Positions 26,177 through 35,201 of a stretch of 64,000 nucleotides of DNA are shown in pieces. The position numbers and the translations under genes were made by a program. Source of the stretch: Candidatus Ozemibacter sibiricus (lineage in GTDB: Bacteria > Muiribacteriota > Ozemobacteria > Ozemobacterales > Ozemobacteraceae); assembly GCA_003327425.1 (NCBI GenBank), contig QOQW01000031.1:1-64000 (forward strand). The letters run 5' to 3'. The notes below the pieces were generated by a model, which ran no database searches, had not been told where the DNA came from, and saw only the letters and a program-made list of their open reading frames with translations. Positions within the stretch are counted from its first letter, which is position 1. Each line of letters begins with the position of its first letter.

Positions 26177-28282
26177 ATGACGATGGACAACCGACAACGA
26201 AGTGGTGTTCGACGGGGGTGGCTGCCGAGCCGCACCTTGGCCATCCTGATCGGGCTGCTCGGATGGGCCCTCACGATCAGTGCCGCTGATCTGGCCAACC
26301 TCCAGCGGGACTGGCTGGCCCGCCAGGAGGCCTATCGACGAGCGGTCGCCGAGCAGCGCGAGGCCGCCGAGATCAAGCGATTGGCCGCCGACCTGCAGAG
26401 GTCGTGGTCGGCCTATCGCGCTGCCCTGCGCGAGGCGGGCGGTCAGACCGACCTCCCCGAGTCGGCGGTCGCCCTGACGGTCGAGACTCCAGACCGCCTC
26501 ATCGCCCCCTCGGGCACCCCCTCCTCGCCTTCCTCTGCCTCGGTTTCTCAGGCTGAGGCCCAGGCTTTCGACGCGTTGATCGCCCGGCTCTACGAGCCCG
26601 GTCGCAGCAAAGACGTCGCCGCCCGCCAGGCCTTGGTGAAACAGTATCTGGCCACTTGCCGCAATCCGTATTTCCGCATGCAGGCCACGTTCGAACTGGC
26701 CGCGCTGCTCGCCGAAACCCCCAGGGGAACCGAGGAGGCGGTGAAGGTCCTGGCCGAGTATGCCCGCGTGGCGCCGACCCGGGAGGCGGCCCGCCTGGCC
26801 ACTGCCCGCATCGCAGCGATCCGCCAGGAAGCGAAGGTGAACGCCTGCCGGCAGACCTTCGCCGCGGCTTCGGCCAAAGCGGGTCAGGCCTGGCAGACCT
26901 ATGCGCGCACGTCCTGGCTGGCGATTCCGGCCAAGCTGGCCCGGCTGGCGACCTACGTCGCCGAGAACCACCACCGCCGCACCGCCGCCCGAGCCTTGCG
27001 GGCCGAACTGGACCGGTACGATGCCCTCGCCCAGGAGACCTATCCCCGCCACTCGCTCGATCAAATGACCCGCTCGCGGTTGATTCCGAGCAACGAGATC
27101 ACGCTGCTGGTGAACGGCCGCCACGCCTTCGCGGCGCGGCACGCGCTGATTCGGCAGGCCCGCGAACGGATCTGGTTGCAGACGCTGCTGTTCTACAACG
27201 ACGAGACCGGCAACCGCCTCGCCGACCTGTTGATCGCCAAGGCGCGGGAAGGCCTCGACGTGCGGGTGGTGGCCGACGATGCCTTCGCCTTCACCCGCAA
27301 GAGCAGCATCTTCCGCAAGCTCCAGAACGGCGGGGTCAAGGTGCTGATCAACAATCCGCTGCTGGCCTACCCGCTGCGCGCCAATTTCCGCTCGCATCAG
27401 AAGTGCCTGGTGATCGATGAGGAAGCGGCGATCGTCGGCGGCATGAACATCGCCAATGAATATGCCAACGGCGAGATCACCGAATGGGGCTGGCGCGACA
27501 CCGACGTGCTGGTGCGCGGCCCCGCCGTCTACGAGATCGCCGAGATGTTCTCCCGCAACTGGGAGCGGCTCGAGACCGAAATCCGCTGGGAGAAAGGCGC
27601 CCCCGCCCCGGTGACGCCGAAAGACAAGCGCGAGAAGCTGCCGATCCTGCCCCGACGCGAGAAGCTCATTCCCGGCCCCCTGCCGCGCTATTTCGAAGAG
27701 CCGCCGAGCTTCGCCAATGTCCGGGTGCGGTTCATCACCACGGCCCCCATCATCGACAAAGATGACAACATCCTCGATCTGTTCACCTCGTATATGAAGG
27801 CCTCCCGCCGCGAGGTGATCTTCGAAACGGCCTATTTCATCCCCACGCCGGCGTTGCGCGAGGCGATCGTGGCCGCCTGCAAGCGAGGCGTCAAGGTGAA
27901 GATCCTGACCAACTCGGTCGAGAGCAACAACCACCCCAATGCCGGCTACGCCGGGCGGGCCAACTACGAAGCGGTGATGCAGGCCGGCGCCGAGATCTAC
28001 GAATGGCAGGGCGCCCAGACGCTGCATTCGAAGGTCAGCTGGTTCGACGGCCTGGCCGTGACGGTCGGCGCCTACAACGTCAACTCGCGCAGCCATGCCC
28101 TCGATTCCGAAGACGTGCTGGCCATCGAAGACCGCCGCGTAGCGGCCCTGATGCGGAAGGTGCTCGAACGCGACCTGGCGCGAGCGCGCCGGATCACCCC
28201 GGCCGACCTCGAGGCCTGGCGCAACGATCTGGCTACCCGCGTGAAAACCGACTTCTTCAGCCTGTTTTCGTGGGTGTTCTGA
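26177..28282 (+). CDS. exported phospholipase-D/cardiolipin-synthase-like protein
   Basis: A 701-residue exported protein. The signal peptide or anchor (about residues 18-37) is followed by a long helical, partly coiled-coil region (40 to about 290). The PLD fold comes last, with two HKD motifs: H407-K409-D414 in HQKCLVIDEEAAIVGGMNIA and H617-K619-D624 in HSKVSWFDGLAVTVGAYNVN. Both motifs are intact, so it is probably an active phosphodiesterase or phosphatidyltransferase acting on envelope lipids. Unlike cardiolipin synthases it lacks paired N-terminal TM helices and has the long helical insert, so its substrate is uncertain. Confidence 0.85.
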   Translation: MTMDNRQRSGVRRGWLPSRTLAILIGLLGWALTISAADLANLQRDWLARQEAYRRAVAEQREAAEIKRLAADLQRSWSAYRAALREAGGQTDLPESAVALTVETPDRLIAPSGTPSSPSSASVSQAEAQAFDALIARLYEPGRSKDVAARQALVKQYLATCRNPYFRMQATFELAALLAETPRGTEEAVKVLAEYARVAPTREAARLATARIAAIRQEAKVNACRQTFAAASAKAGQAWQTYARTSWLAIPAKLARLATYVAENHHRRTAARALRAELDRYDALAQETYPRHSLDQMTRSRLIPSNEITLLVNGRHAFAARHALIRQARERIWLQTLLFYNDETGNRLADLLIAKAREGLDVRVVADDAFAFTRKSSIFRKLQNGGVKVLINNPLLAYPLRANFRSHQKCLVIDEEAAIVGGMNIANEYANGEITEWGWRDTDVLVRGPAVYEIAEMFSRNWERLETEIRWEKGAPAPVTPKDKREKLPILPRREKLIPGPLPRYFEEPPSFANVRVRFITTAPIIDKDDNILDLFTSYMKASRREVIFETAYFIPTPALREAIVAACKRGVKVKILTNSVESNNHPNAGYAGRANYEAVMQAGAEIYEWQGAQTLHSKVSWFDGLAVTVGAYNVNSRSHALDSEDVLAIEDRRVAALMRKVLERDLARARRITPADLEAWRNDLATRVKTDFFSLFSWVF

Positions 28283-28658
28283 GCGGGGCGGGCTCCCCGG
28301 CTTTCAACGTGCCGCCTCATCCCCAGACGAAGCAGGCCGCAAGCGTGGCCGCTCTCCCGCCGGCAGCCGCGTTTTCCTGTCTGCGGCGCAAGCCGGCGCG
28401 CCCCGCGCTGCCATCTTCGTTCCAGACTGGATTCTGAGCCGAGAAGCCACAGCTGCCTCCCTGCATCGTTCCCGTGAACCCGTCGCTTCCAATGCAGCGA
28501 AGGGTACCGTTGAAAGTGGGAACGTTTTGGCTGGTTCGATCGTATACCTGATGGAAGGCGCCAATCCGCATGAATGGAAATGCAGATCTCGGTTCCCCTA
28601 GGCGGTCCATGGTATAGTGGACCATCGAAATCCGGTCAATGCTGAGGAGGAAAGACCT
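28283..28658. other. intergenic region, no firm gene
   Basis: The 376-base gap is less GC-rich in its second half. A minus-strand frame from ATG 28571 to 28317 (84 codons) begins with a protein-like stretch (MRIGAFHQVYDRTSQNV) but has no ribosome site and ends in low-complexity sequence. I regard it as doubtful. TATAGT at 28613-28618 may be the -10 box for the gene at 28659; no -35 match was found. Confidence 0.4.
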
Positions 28659-29939
28659 ATGCGAATCACCATTCAGATCGTCCTGATCGCCCTGCTGCTC
28701 CTCGCCAGTCACACGTTGTTCCCGAGTCAGGTGCAAGCCCAAAGCATCAACCTCCGCAACCTGCTGCGCAGCCCCGAGATGAATCTCACGCTGAGCGGCG
28801 GGCTGCCCGCGGGGTTCCGGGGTTCGGAGGCCGGGTCAGGCGGCTTGAACATCCTCGAAGATGCCAAATACGCCTTGTCGGAACACTCGGTTCTCTATGA
28901 GGAGACCCCGACCAATCTGGGCGAAGATGCCAAGGACCGGAAGTTCACCAGTCCGCCGACCATCAACTGGACGACCCGGCAGGTCGATGCCAACGGCAAC
29001 TCCACGGTCGTGCGCAACGACAACAACAATCTGGCCACGAATGAGGGCACCTTCCCCGAGCCGGGCGAATACATGATCACCAATACCGGCTCCCGGCAGA
29101 TTTCGGGCGGCTCCCAGGAGACCTCCGGCTCCGGTTCGGGCAGCTCGACTCCTGGCGGCAGCCAGAGCGGATCGGGCGCTTCGGGGCAGTCGGGCAGCGG
29201 CGCGCAGACCCCCGGCAGCGGCTCTGAGGGCGGGTCCGGCCAGCGCTTGACCAGCACGCAGACGATCGGGGTCATCGCCCATGATGTCACCAGCCCGAAC
29301 CTGTGGGTCGTCTTCCAGGAAGGCGCCGGGCAAGGCCAGATCGCCGAGAGCGAAGCCGCGCTGCAGGACGAGCTGGGCCGCCAGATGGAAGCCAGCAAGG
29401 GCGAATTCTCCGGCGATCAGCTGAGCGGACCGCTGGCCCAGGCCAGCCTGCTGTCGATCTACGAGTCGCCCCGCAACGCGCATCCCACCAAGAAGACGGC
29501 CGCTGTCGCCGTGGCGGGTCCCGTCTTCGATGCCACCGGCAAGCCGGTGTCGCAGGTGGCCGGCAAGGTCAAGGCCACCGTGCTCGATGAGGCGGCCCAG
29601 ACGCGGCTCGTCACCGTCGGTGAAGAGGTCTTGAAAGGCATCTTCGTGCGACGCAATGTGCCGTTCCTGGTGGCCGGCCAGATCCAGGACAATGGGAAAT
29701 ACAAGCGCGACTCGGCCGTCTGCCGCATCGAGAACAAAGAGACGGGGGAAGTCATCGAGAAGGTCGATGGCGCCTACCTGTTCCGCGTGCCCAACTACCC
29801 GCGGTCCGAGTATGCCGATCAGCCCGTCTACCAGTTCGTGATGGAAGGCAAGGACGACGCGGGCAACCAGACCGTGGTCAAGGTTCCCCTGTATGTCGTG
29901 AACACAGCGGTCTCCTATGAAGGCGGCCGGAACGAGTAA
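28659..29939 (+). CDS. exported Gly/Ser-rich protein, head of minor-pilin cluster
   Basis: A 426-residue exported protein of unknown family. A signal peptide (residues 1-28) is followed by about 120 residues without a known domain. Next is a flexible Gly/Ser/Gln linker at about residues 150-190, then a beta-rich C-terminal half (AAVAVAGPVFDATGKPVSQV; FVMEGKDDAGNQTVVKVPLY) resembling Ig-like surface modules. GAGGAGG eight bases before ATG 28659 fixes the start. It precedes another exported protein and three prepilin-like genes, so it may be a pilus-tip or pilus-associated surface protein. Confidence 0.65.
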   Translation: MRITIQIVLIALLLLASHTLFPSQVQAQSINLRNLLRSPEMNLTLSGGLPAGFRGSEAGSGGLNILEDAKYALSEHSVLYEETPTNLGEDAKDRKFTSPPTINWTTRQVDANGNSTVVRNDNNNLATNEGTFPEPGEYMITNTGSRQISGGSQETSGSGSGSSTPGGSQSGSGASGQSGSGAQTPGSGSEGGSGQRLTSTQTIGVIAHDVTSPNLWVVFQEGAGQGQIAESEAALQDELGRQMEASKGEFSGDQLSGPLAQASLLSIYESPRNAHPTKKTAAVAVAGPVFDATGKPVSQVAGKVKATVLDEAAQTRLVTVGEEVLKGIFVRRNVPFLVAGQIQDNGKYKRDSAVCRIENKETGEVIEKVDGAYLFRVPNYPRSEYADQPVYQFVMEGKDDAGNQTVVKVPLYVVNTAVSYEGGRNE

Positions 29940-29964
29940 TCACAGGAAAGGTCAACCAATATCC

Positions 29965-31038
29965 ATGAAACCCTTCATCCCCGTTCTCTTCGCGCTCCTC
30001 TTCGCCCTCGCTCTCAATGTGCTGCTCCCGGTCGGGGCGGTCGGCCAGACCGCCGATGACGACACCGACGAACTGGAGACGTCCGCCCCGGCCGGGGAGA
30101 CCGCCCCCGGCATCGACCTCGACAAAACACCCTGGCTGAAAGGCGTGAACATCCCTCCCCGACCTGCCTACCCGGCTCCGGTCCTGCCGGCCGAGATCAT
30201 CATGGCTGATGGGAAGCCGGTGCCGGCGACCCTGAGCGAAGATGTGACGGTGCTGATGGCGGTCGACAGCGAGATTTTCGGGGAGCGCCCCCCCCAGGAA
30301 TGGAACGGCCAGGCCCTCCCGAATGCCGCCTGGGCGGGACCGGCGGCGGTGAACTGGTTCTTCGACGACATCGGGCGGAATCAGAGCACGATGGCGAGCT
30401 GCAGCGAACCGCTGCCCGCCAATCAGATGAAGGTGACGCCGCTCGATCCGACCCGCCTGGGCGGAGTGACCGTGAGCATCGCCCGCCCCCTGACCTATGA
30501 AGAGAGCCCGGGGAAGACCCGCAAGGTGTTCGCCAATGCCAGCCGCGGCCTGAACGTGCGCGTGACCGACATCACACCGCCGACCTGCGGCCTCGAGATC
30601 ACGGTGGGCAAGCAGACCGGCACCTTCTGGTGCGCCGAGAACCCGCCCCACGGCTTCCCCTTGCCCAAGAAGGCCGATGTATACCTGAAGGGGCCTCTGT
30701 GCAGCGCCTCGGCCGAGGACGAGCAGGTCGTCGTCGCCGGCCTCGAACTGGGTGCGAAGATGGTGCTGACCGCGGAGCAGGGCGCGATCCGGCTGCCCAG
30801 GACCGGCGAAGCGAAGATCAAGGTGATCCTGCAGGACAATGACGAGGTCGATGGCAAGACGGTCAAAACCGGTCTGTGCGAACTGGTCGACGGCACGCCC
30901 GTGCCCGTGCCGGGCACCACCGGCGACTCGTTCGACCTCAGCAAGATCAAGCTGCCCACCCATCCGTACCTGTTCGTCGATGCCACCGACCTGAGCGGGA
31001 ACCGACAGGTGCTGTGCGTTCCCGTCCTGGGGAAGTGA
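29965..31038 (+). CDS. exported protein in minor-pilin cluster
   Basis: A 357-residue protein with a signal peptide (residues 1-28, FALLFALALNVLLPVGAVGQ). The mature domain is beta-rich and I cannot assign it to a family. The C-terminal pattern (HPYLFVDATDLSGNRQVLCV) echoes the end of the preceding protein (GKDDAGNQTVVKVPLYV), suggesting both finish in a similar Ig-like domain and are distant paralogues. Six to seven Cys may form disulfides. It starts 25 nt after the previous stop and precedes the prepilin genes by 50 nt. Confidence 0.62.
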   Translation: MKPFIPVLFALLFALALNVLLPVGAVGQTADDDTDELETSAPAGETAPGIDLDKTPWLKGVNIPPRPAYPAPVLPAEIIMADGKPVPATLSEDVTVLMAVDSEIFGERPPQEWNGQALPNAAWAGPAAVNWFFDDIGRNQSTMASCSEPLPANQMKVTPLDPTRLGGVTVSIARPLTYEESPGKTRKVFANASRGLNVRVTDITPPTCGLEITVGKQTGTFWCAENPPHGFPLPKKADVYLKGPLCSASAEDEQVVVAGLELGAKMVLTAEQGAIRLPRTGEAKIKVILQDNDEVDGKTVKTGLCELVDGTPVPVPGTTGDSFDLSKIKLPTHPYLFVDATDLSGNRQVLCVPVLGK

Positions 31039-31088
31039 CCTGACCGAACCGGAGCGGGCCTGCCGCTGGCTCGCCTCCAGGAGGAACC

Positions 31089-31721
31089 ATGACCACCCGG
31101 TCGATCCGCCCCCCGACCCTCCGACCCCGGCCCGCCCAGGGCCGGGGTTTTACCGTGGTGGAGGTGATGATCGCCTTCCTGGTGCTGGGGGCGGTTCTGC
31201 TGCCGGTTTTCCTGTTCCTGACCAACGCGATGAAAGAGACCGAGCAGTTCTACTGCGAGGCGGCGGCCATCTCGCGGGCCAAATTCGTGATGGACGCGAT
31301 GATGTTCCAGATTCCCTGGCGGTGCATTCGGGCCGGAAATCCGTGCGTGTTCGACGACCCCAAGAAAGTGCCGGCGGTGGGCTCATTGTTGCAGGCGGCG
31401 ATGCCGTTGATGTTCGAAACGGGCTATGACGGCCCCCGCCCCGGCACCTTCAAAGGGGAAGGGCTCATCAAGGATGCCAAAGGGTTTCTGTATCGGATCA
31501 GGGTCGCCTGTTACGACATCGAAGACCTCGATTTCAAGATCGGGGGCAAGATCTTTCCGGCCGCCCGGCTGACCTCGAAAGATGCCGACGGGCGCTACAC
31601 CCTGCTCAAGAAACTGGTCCTGCAGGTTCGGTGGTCCCTGACGAAAGGGAAGGATCCATTATCCGACCCGCAGGCGAAGAACCTGTTCCTGGTGGGCTAC
31701 AAGGCGGATCTCGAACGATGA
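31089..31721 (+). CDS. type IV prepilin-like minor pilin
   Basis: A 210-residue minor pilin. A 20-residue basic leader ends in GRG, followed by FTVVEVMIAFLVLGAVLLPV, the N-methylated helix with the conserved Glu5 that prepilin peptidase and pilus assembly require. The globular part has three or four Cys. It corresponds in position and N-terminus to PilV/GspI-like proteins. AGGAGG precedes the ATG. It is coupled by an ATGA overlap to the PilX-like gene. Together with the next two genes it would form the tip complex of a type IV pilus or type II secretion pseudopilus. Confidence 0.85.
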   Translation: MTTRSIRPPTLRPRPAQGRGFTVVEVMIAFLVLGAVLLPVFLFLTNAMKETEQFYCEAAAISRAKFVMDAMMFQIPWRCIRAGNPCVFDDPKKVPAVGSLLQAAMPLMFETGYDGPRPGTFKGEGLIKDAKGFLYRIRVACYDIEDLDFKIGGKIFPAARLTSKDADGRYTLLKKLVLQVRWSLTKGKDPLSDPQAKNLFLVGYKADLER

Positions 31722-32299
31722 AGAGGCAGGAAGGACGGGCGCGAGTGGATGTGCCGGCCCCTCGCCAGCGACGGGGCATGGCGGTCGTGGTGGTACTGGC
31801 CTTCGCGGTCATCGTGGGCGTTCTGCTGTTTGCCCTGGTGAGTTCGAGCACCACCATCGGCTCGCAGAACAAACTGACCCTCCATCAGCTGCAAGCCTAC
31901 TATCTGGCCCATTCGGGAATGCAGCATGTCCAGTTGAAATTGCGGCTGCTGCCCCGCGAAACCTACGAAGCCTTCGCAGGGGGAAGCGATCCCAACCCCT
32001 ATGCCGACATCTCGAGCGACGATCAGGCCTCTCTCCTGGTCTGCCCGAACGGACCGTTCGACCTTTTCACCGATCAGGTGCCCAAAGATGCCGAACCGTT
32101 CCGAGGATCGTACCGCTGCGAGTCGTTTCGCCTGAGCGGCACCCACCGACGCATGAAGCTGGTGCAGGACGCCTACCGGATCAAGATCGTAGCCGAGGTC
32201 TATCCGAAGTTCCCGGCCAGCCTGAAGAACCATGTCGCCGACGTGATCGACGAGGAGATCATCGTCTCGCGCTTCACGGGAGGCATCGGAGGACCATGA
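31718..32299 (+). CDS. PilX/GspK-like minor pilin
   Basis: A 193-residue protein with a basic leader (about 19 residues, ending QRRG), then MAVVVVLAFAVIVGVLLFAL, the hydrophobic helix. It lacks Glu5, as PilX- and GspK-type tip pilins do. QLQAYYLAHSGMQHVQLKL follows, the region equivalent to the usual AAEAG block. The gene overlaps its neighbours on both sides by ATGA, so the three pilins are made together. Confidence 0.75.
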   Translation: MKRQEGRARVDVPAPRQRRGMAVVVVLAFAVIVGVLLFALVSSSTTIGSQNKLTLHQLQAYYLAHSGMQHVQLKLRLLPRETYEAFAGGSDPNPYADISSDDQASLLVCPNGPFDLFTDQVPKDAEPFRGSYRCESFRLSGTHRRMKLVQDAYRIKIVAEVYPKFPASLKNHVADVIDEEIIVSRFTGGIGGP

Positions 32300-33327
32300 A
32301 CGGAACGCGCCGCGGCATCACCCTGGTGGAAGCCCTGATCGGGGCGATCCTGCTGTTGCTGTTGTTCTACGCCGCCTTCCGGACCCTGTTGATGGCGCGC
32401 CAGGAGGCGCTCAAAGGGCTGTGGCTGCAAGAACAGATCATCGCCCTGCGCAACACGACCCGCGCGCTGGGGCAGGCCATCAAGGCCAGCAGCTATCCTT
32501 CGACGATCGCGCGCGAGGGCGGCGAAGAGGTGGTCTTTTCGTATAAAGAGGCCCGGAGCTTCGATGGGTCGGGGCGTCTCCGCCAGCTCGACGTGAAAGG
32601 CGAGACCGACCTCGACATGAAGCTGGTCTCGGGCTTCATCTCGCCCAGCGCGGTGCCGCAGCGCGTCATGGTCTTCCCCATCTGCACCCCTGAACTCGAT
32701 GCGGGGAATCACACCCCGGGCCGCATCGTCTGGAACGAACTGGTGCTGGAGCCTGATCCGGCCTATTTTCCCCTGGCGGGACTGGGCCGGCTGAAATGGA
32801 TCGAGCGCGAGACCACGTATTCGTCGCAAGGGCTGGCCTCACGGGCGTTTTCGCTGAACCTGACCTTCCCGGCCAATCAGCCCCCGACCCGCGAGAAAGT
32901 GCTGATCAGCAGCGTCGACGGTCTGTTCATCAGCTATTTCTCGGTCGATGAGCTGCGAGGCATCGCCGTCACCACCAAGGGCGAGATCAATCGGAAGCTG
33001 CGACGGCGATTCCTGGTGTCGGTACGCATCGATTGCTCCCATTTCCGCGATGAGCGGATGCGGATCGGGGACCAGTGCTCGGTGGTGAACAACATCGACA
33101 TCAGCGAACTGGTCGGGGGCGGGATGACCCTGGTGGTGCTGGCGGTGACCGGCAATCAGGCAAAGGTAAGATTCAACGGGAGCGAAACCATGGTCGGGGT
33201 GGGCTCGGTGCTGGGGGGAAGGCTGAAGGTCACCCGGGTCAAAGCCGGCTCGGGGTCTGAACCCGGGTTCATCGAGGTCAGCATCGACGGGTCGAGCCGG
33301 ACCCAGGTGTTTCTCGAGCAGAAATAG
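32296..33327 (+). CDS. PilW/GspJ-like minor pilin
   Basis: A 343-residue prepilin: a short leader MNGTRRG and then ITLVEALIGAILLLLLFYAA with Glu5 present. The large beta-rich C-terminal domain is longer than in typical PilW/GspJ proteins and ends in SRTQVFLEQK. It completes the three-gene minor-pilin set begun at 31089. No assembly ATPase, platform protein or secretin gene lies in the window, so the machine it serves is encoded elsewhere. Confidence 0.78.
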   Translation: MNGTRRGITLVEALIGAILLLLLFYAAFRTLLMARQEALKGLWLQEQIIALRNTTRALGQAIKASSYPSTIAREGGEEVVFSYKEARSFDGSGRLRQLDVKGETDLDMKLVSGFISPSAVPQRVMVFPICTPELDAGNHTPGRIVWNELVLEPDPAYFPLAGLGRLKWIERETTYSSQGLASRAFSLNLTFPANQPPTREKVLISSVDGLFISYFSVDELRGIAVTTKGEINRKLRRRFLVSVRIDCSHFRDERMRIGDQCSVVNNIDISELVGGGMTLVVLAVTGNQAKVRFNGSETMVGVGSVLGGRLKVTRVKAGSGSEPGFIEVSIDGSSRTQVFLEQK

Positions 33328-33346
33328 CTCGTGGTCGAAATGGCCC

Positions 33347-33375
33347 TTGACGTCGGCTGAAGGGGTTCCTATATT
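33347..33375 (+). promoter_or_regulatory. sigma70-type promoter
   Basis: TTGACG (33347-33352), 17 nt, TATATT (33370-33375), beginning 20 nt after the pilin operon stop. It serves the membrane-protein gene at 33427 with a leader of about 45 nt. Confidence 0.7.
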
Positions 33376-33426
33376 CCACCTGGAACGCAACCCCGAACGA
33401 TTTCGGGCACTCCCTGCCAGAGGGGG

Positions 33427-33864
33427 ATGACAATGTTCGGCATCGATGTCACGGCCAGCATGGTGGTCCATGCCGCGTTGTTCGTTGGATGCGTACACTT
33501 TCTGGTTTCGCGGTTCTTCGAAGGAGTGGCCACCGCCCCGTCGCCTCGTTCCCGCGCGGCGGCGACCCATGGTTCGACCTGGGCGTGGGTGCCTCCGATC
33601 GTCTTCACCGCTTCGCTGGGGGTGGTTCTGGCCGGGTTCTGCCGCGCCGACCTGCCGGTGGAGGCGGTCTATTTCAGCCTGTTCGGCCTGCTGGGCTGGA
33701 TGGTGGTGGCGATCTGGGCCGGTCAGGGCGGAGCCGGGGCGTTCACCCGACCACCCATGAACCATGAACCCCAGCCCGTGATGGCCCATCGCCCCATCGC
33801 GGCGTCCCGACGGGTTCCCTCGCTCGCCCGGCCGTCGGCCGTGGGGCGCCCCCACCGGGCCTGA
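33427..33864 (+). CDS. small membrane protein of unknown function
   Basis: A 145-residue protein with three predicted TM helices (about residues 10-28, 53-72 and 80-98) and a Pro/Arg-rich cytoplasmic tail of about 45 residues. It belongs to no family I recognise. GAGGGGG lies just before the ATG, and it has its own good promoter at 33347, which supports it as a real monocistronic gene. Confidence 0.55.
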   Translation: MTMFGIDVTASMVVHAALFVGCVHFLVSRFFEGVATAPSPRSRAAATHGSTWAWVPPIVFTASLGVVLAGFCRADLPVEAVYFSLFGLLGWMVVAIWAGQGGAGAFTRPPMNHEPQPVMAHRPIAASRRVPSLARPSAVGRPHRA

Positions 33865-34051
33865 GCGGCCGCTGTTTCCCGCGGGAATCTCGCCGACCGT
33901 CGGTAGGAGAGCCCGCCAGGACCGGGCGAAACCATTCGCCTCGAGGTCGCCCGCATCGACGGGCAAGGCAGCTCAGCGCGCCGGGCCCCCTTGCCCTCGC
34001 CTCTCCCACCACCTTCTCGGTGGATGAGACCATTCACTCTCTCGAGGGTGG

Positions 34052-34081
34052 TTGACGAATGCCACAGGTAGAGAGTAGATT
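34052..34081 (+). promoter_or_regulatory. promoter of Cys-rich protein gene
   Basis: TTGACG (34052-34057), 18 nt, TAGATT (34076-34081), giving a leader of about 33 nt that contains GGAGGG before ATG 34121. Confidence 0.6.
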
Positions 34082-34120
34082 CCTGAGCGTTCGGTTCACC
34101 ATCTTCACCTGGAGGGTTCG

Positions 34121-34882
34121 ATGAAAAAATCGGTATTCGTGGCAGTGGTTTGTCTGTTGGCGGTGGCGTTGACCGGATCGGCGGAGCAGATCAAGGTCGA
34201 CGGGACCCAGGCCAAGGTCCTGGGGTACGGGCTTGAGTTCGATACGGCCAAACAGGGCAAGGCATCGGTGGCAGTGGGCGCCGAGGTCATCTACCTGAAC
34301 AAAGACCTGACCTCCGCTTCGTTCAAGAAAGATGCCGAGCACTCGGTCAAATATGATGTACATTATTCCTGCGTACCCTGCAAAACCCACAAACGGGTGC
34401 CCGGGCGTTGCAAATGCGGCAAAGCTCTCACTCCCTCATTCAAGCACGGCGATACCTGGCATACCATCGGGTACCGTGGGGGCCGCCTGACCATCGACGG
34501 GGCGCCGACCGTTCAGAAAAGCCAGTGCGCTTGCGGCTGCGACTGCACCCATCCCTGCACTCCCGAAGCCTGCGCCGCCTGCCCCAAGTGCAAGGAATGC
34601 CCCACGTGCAAAGCCGGTTGCGGCCAGAACAACCGCTGCGCCTGCGGGTGCGATTGCGCTCACCCCTGCACTCCCGAAGCCTGCGCCGCCTGCCCCAAGT
34701 GCAAGGAATGCCCCACGTGCAAAGCCGGCTGCGCCTCCCGGGGCGAGATCAAGCAGAGCAAATGCGCTACCTGCCCGAAAGCCAGGAAATGCCGCAAGGC
34801 GAAAAAGGACGGCAAACCTGGGAAATGCGGTTGCGGCTGCAAGAAAGCCCCCAAGGCTGACTCGCCCCGCGGCGGCAATTGA
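34121..34882 (+). CDS. exported metallothionein-like Cys-rich repeat protein
   Basis: A 253-residue protein with a signal peptide (residues 1 to about 21) and 32 cysteines in the mature part. After about 60 ordinary residues comes a zinc-ribbon-like segment (CVPCKTHKRVPGRCKCG). Two tandem 37-residue repeats follow (residues 135-171 and 172-208), each with 11 Cys in CACGCDC, CTPEACAACPKCKECPTCK and AGC. The lysine-rich tail has CATC and CGCGC. Such CxC/CxxC density is typical of metal-thiolate cluster proteins. Being exported, it would bind metal in the periplasm or on the surface, or be disulfide-cross-linked. It has its own promoter and a strong terminator. There is no recognised homologue family. 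Confidence 0.75.
   Translation: MKKSVFVAVVCLLAVALTGSAEQIKVDGTQAKVLGYGLEFDTAKQGKASVAVGAEVIYLNKDLTSASFKKDAEHSVKYDVHYSCVPCKTHKRVPGRCKCGKALTPSFKHGDTWHTIGYRGGRLTIDGAPTVQKSQCACGCDCTHPCTPEACAACPKCKECPTCKAGCGQNNRCACGCDCAHPCTPEACAACPKCKECPTCKAGCASRGEIKQSKCATCPKARKCRKAKKDGKPGKCGCGCKKAPKADSPRGGN
34523..34744 (+). repeat. two tandem 111-bp coding repeats
   Basis: Units 34523-34633 and 34634-34744 encode the two 37-residue Cys-rich repeats. About 65 consecutive bases in the middle of the units are nearly identical, including synonymous positions, so the duplication is recent or kept uniform by recombination. Confidence 0.85.
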
Positions 34883-34918
34883 TCCCAACTCCCCCCAAAA
34901 AACCTTATTTGTCGATGT

Positions 34919-34943
34919 CACCCCGGCCGTACCGGCCGGGGTG
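34919..34943 (+). terminator. rho-independent-type terminator
   Basis: Perfect 11-base arms CACCCCGGCCG and CGGCCGGGGTG with a three-base loop, followed by ATTTC, 37 nt after the Cys-rich protein gene. Confidence 0.75.
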
Positions 34944-34947
34944 ATTT

Positions 34948-35201
34948 CATTGGCAAGCGCTTTCCTGGCACCGGACGGCGACTCGCCCTCGCCTCTTCTA
35001 CGAGAGGGCCACCCCTGCGGGATTCTGTCTCCTCGGCCGATGCCTTCCCGAAATTGGGGGCACGCCGCCTCACCGGCGATCGGTCAAGGCAGCCATCGCC
35101 GGGGCATCTGCCGAAAGGCGCCCTGGGAGCATGGCCGGACCATCACTACCAAGGGAGGTCAGGGAGGGGACGAGGAAAATTCCCCTGTCCGATGCCCATG
35201 G
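34948..35201. other. convergent intergenic region
   Basis: Between the terminator and the end of coaD I see no gene. An inverted repeat CCGGCGAT/ATCGCCGG with a 14-base loop (35073-35102) could stop coaD transcription, about 100 nt after its stop codon. Confidence 0.35.

Noticed and set aside
26150-28096. 648-codon minus-strand open frame
   Set aside because: Antisense to the PLD-family gene with two intact HKD motifs; no evidence of coding on the minus strand.
28317-28571. 84-codon minus-strand frame in the gap before the pilin cluster
   Set aside because: Its first 57 residues look protein-like, but there is no ribosome site, promoter or known domain, and the rest is low complexity.
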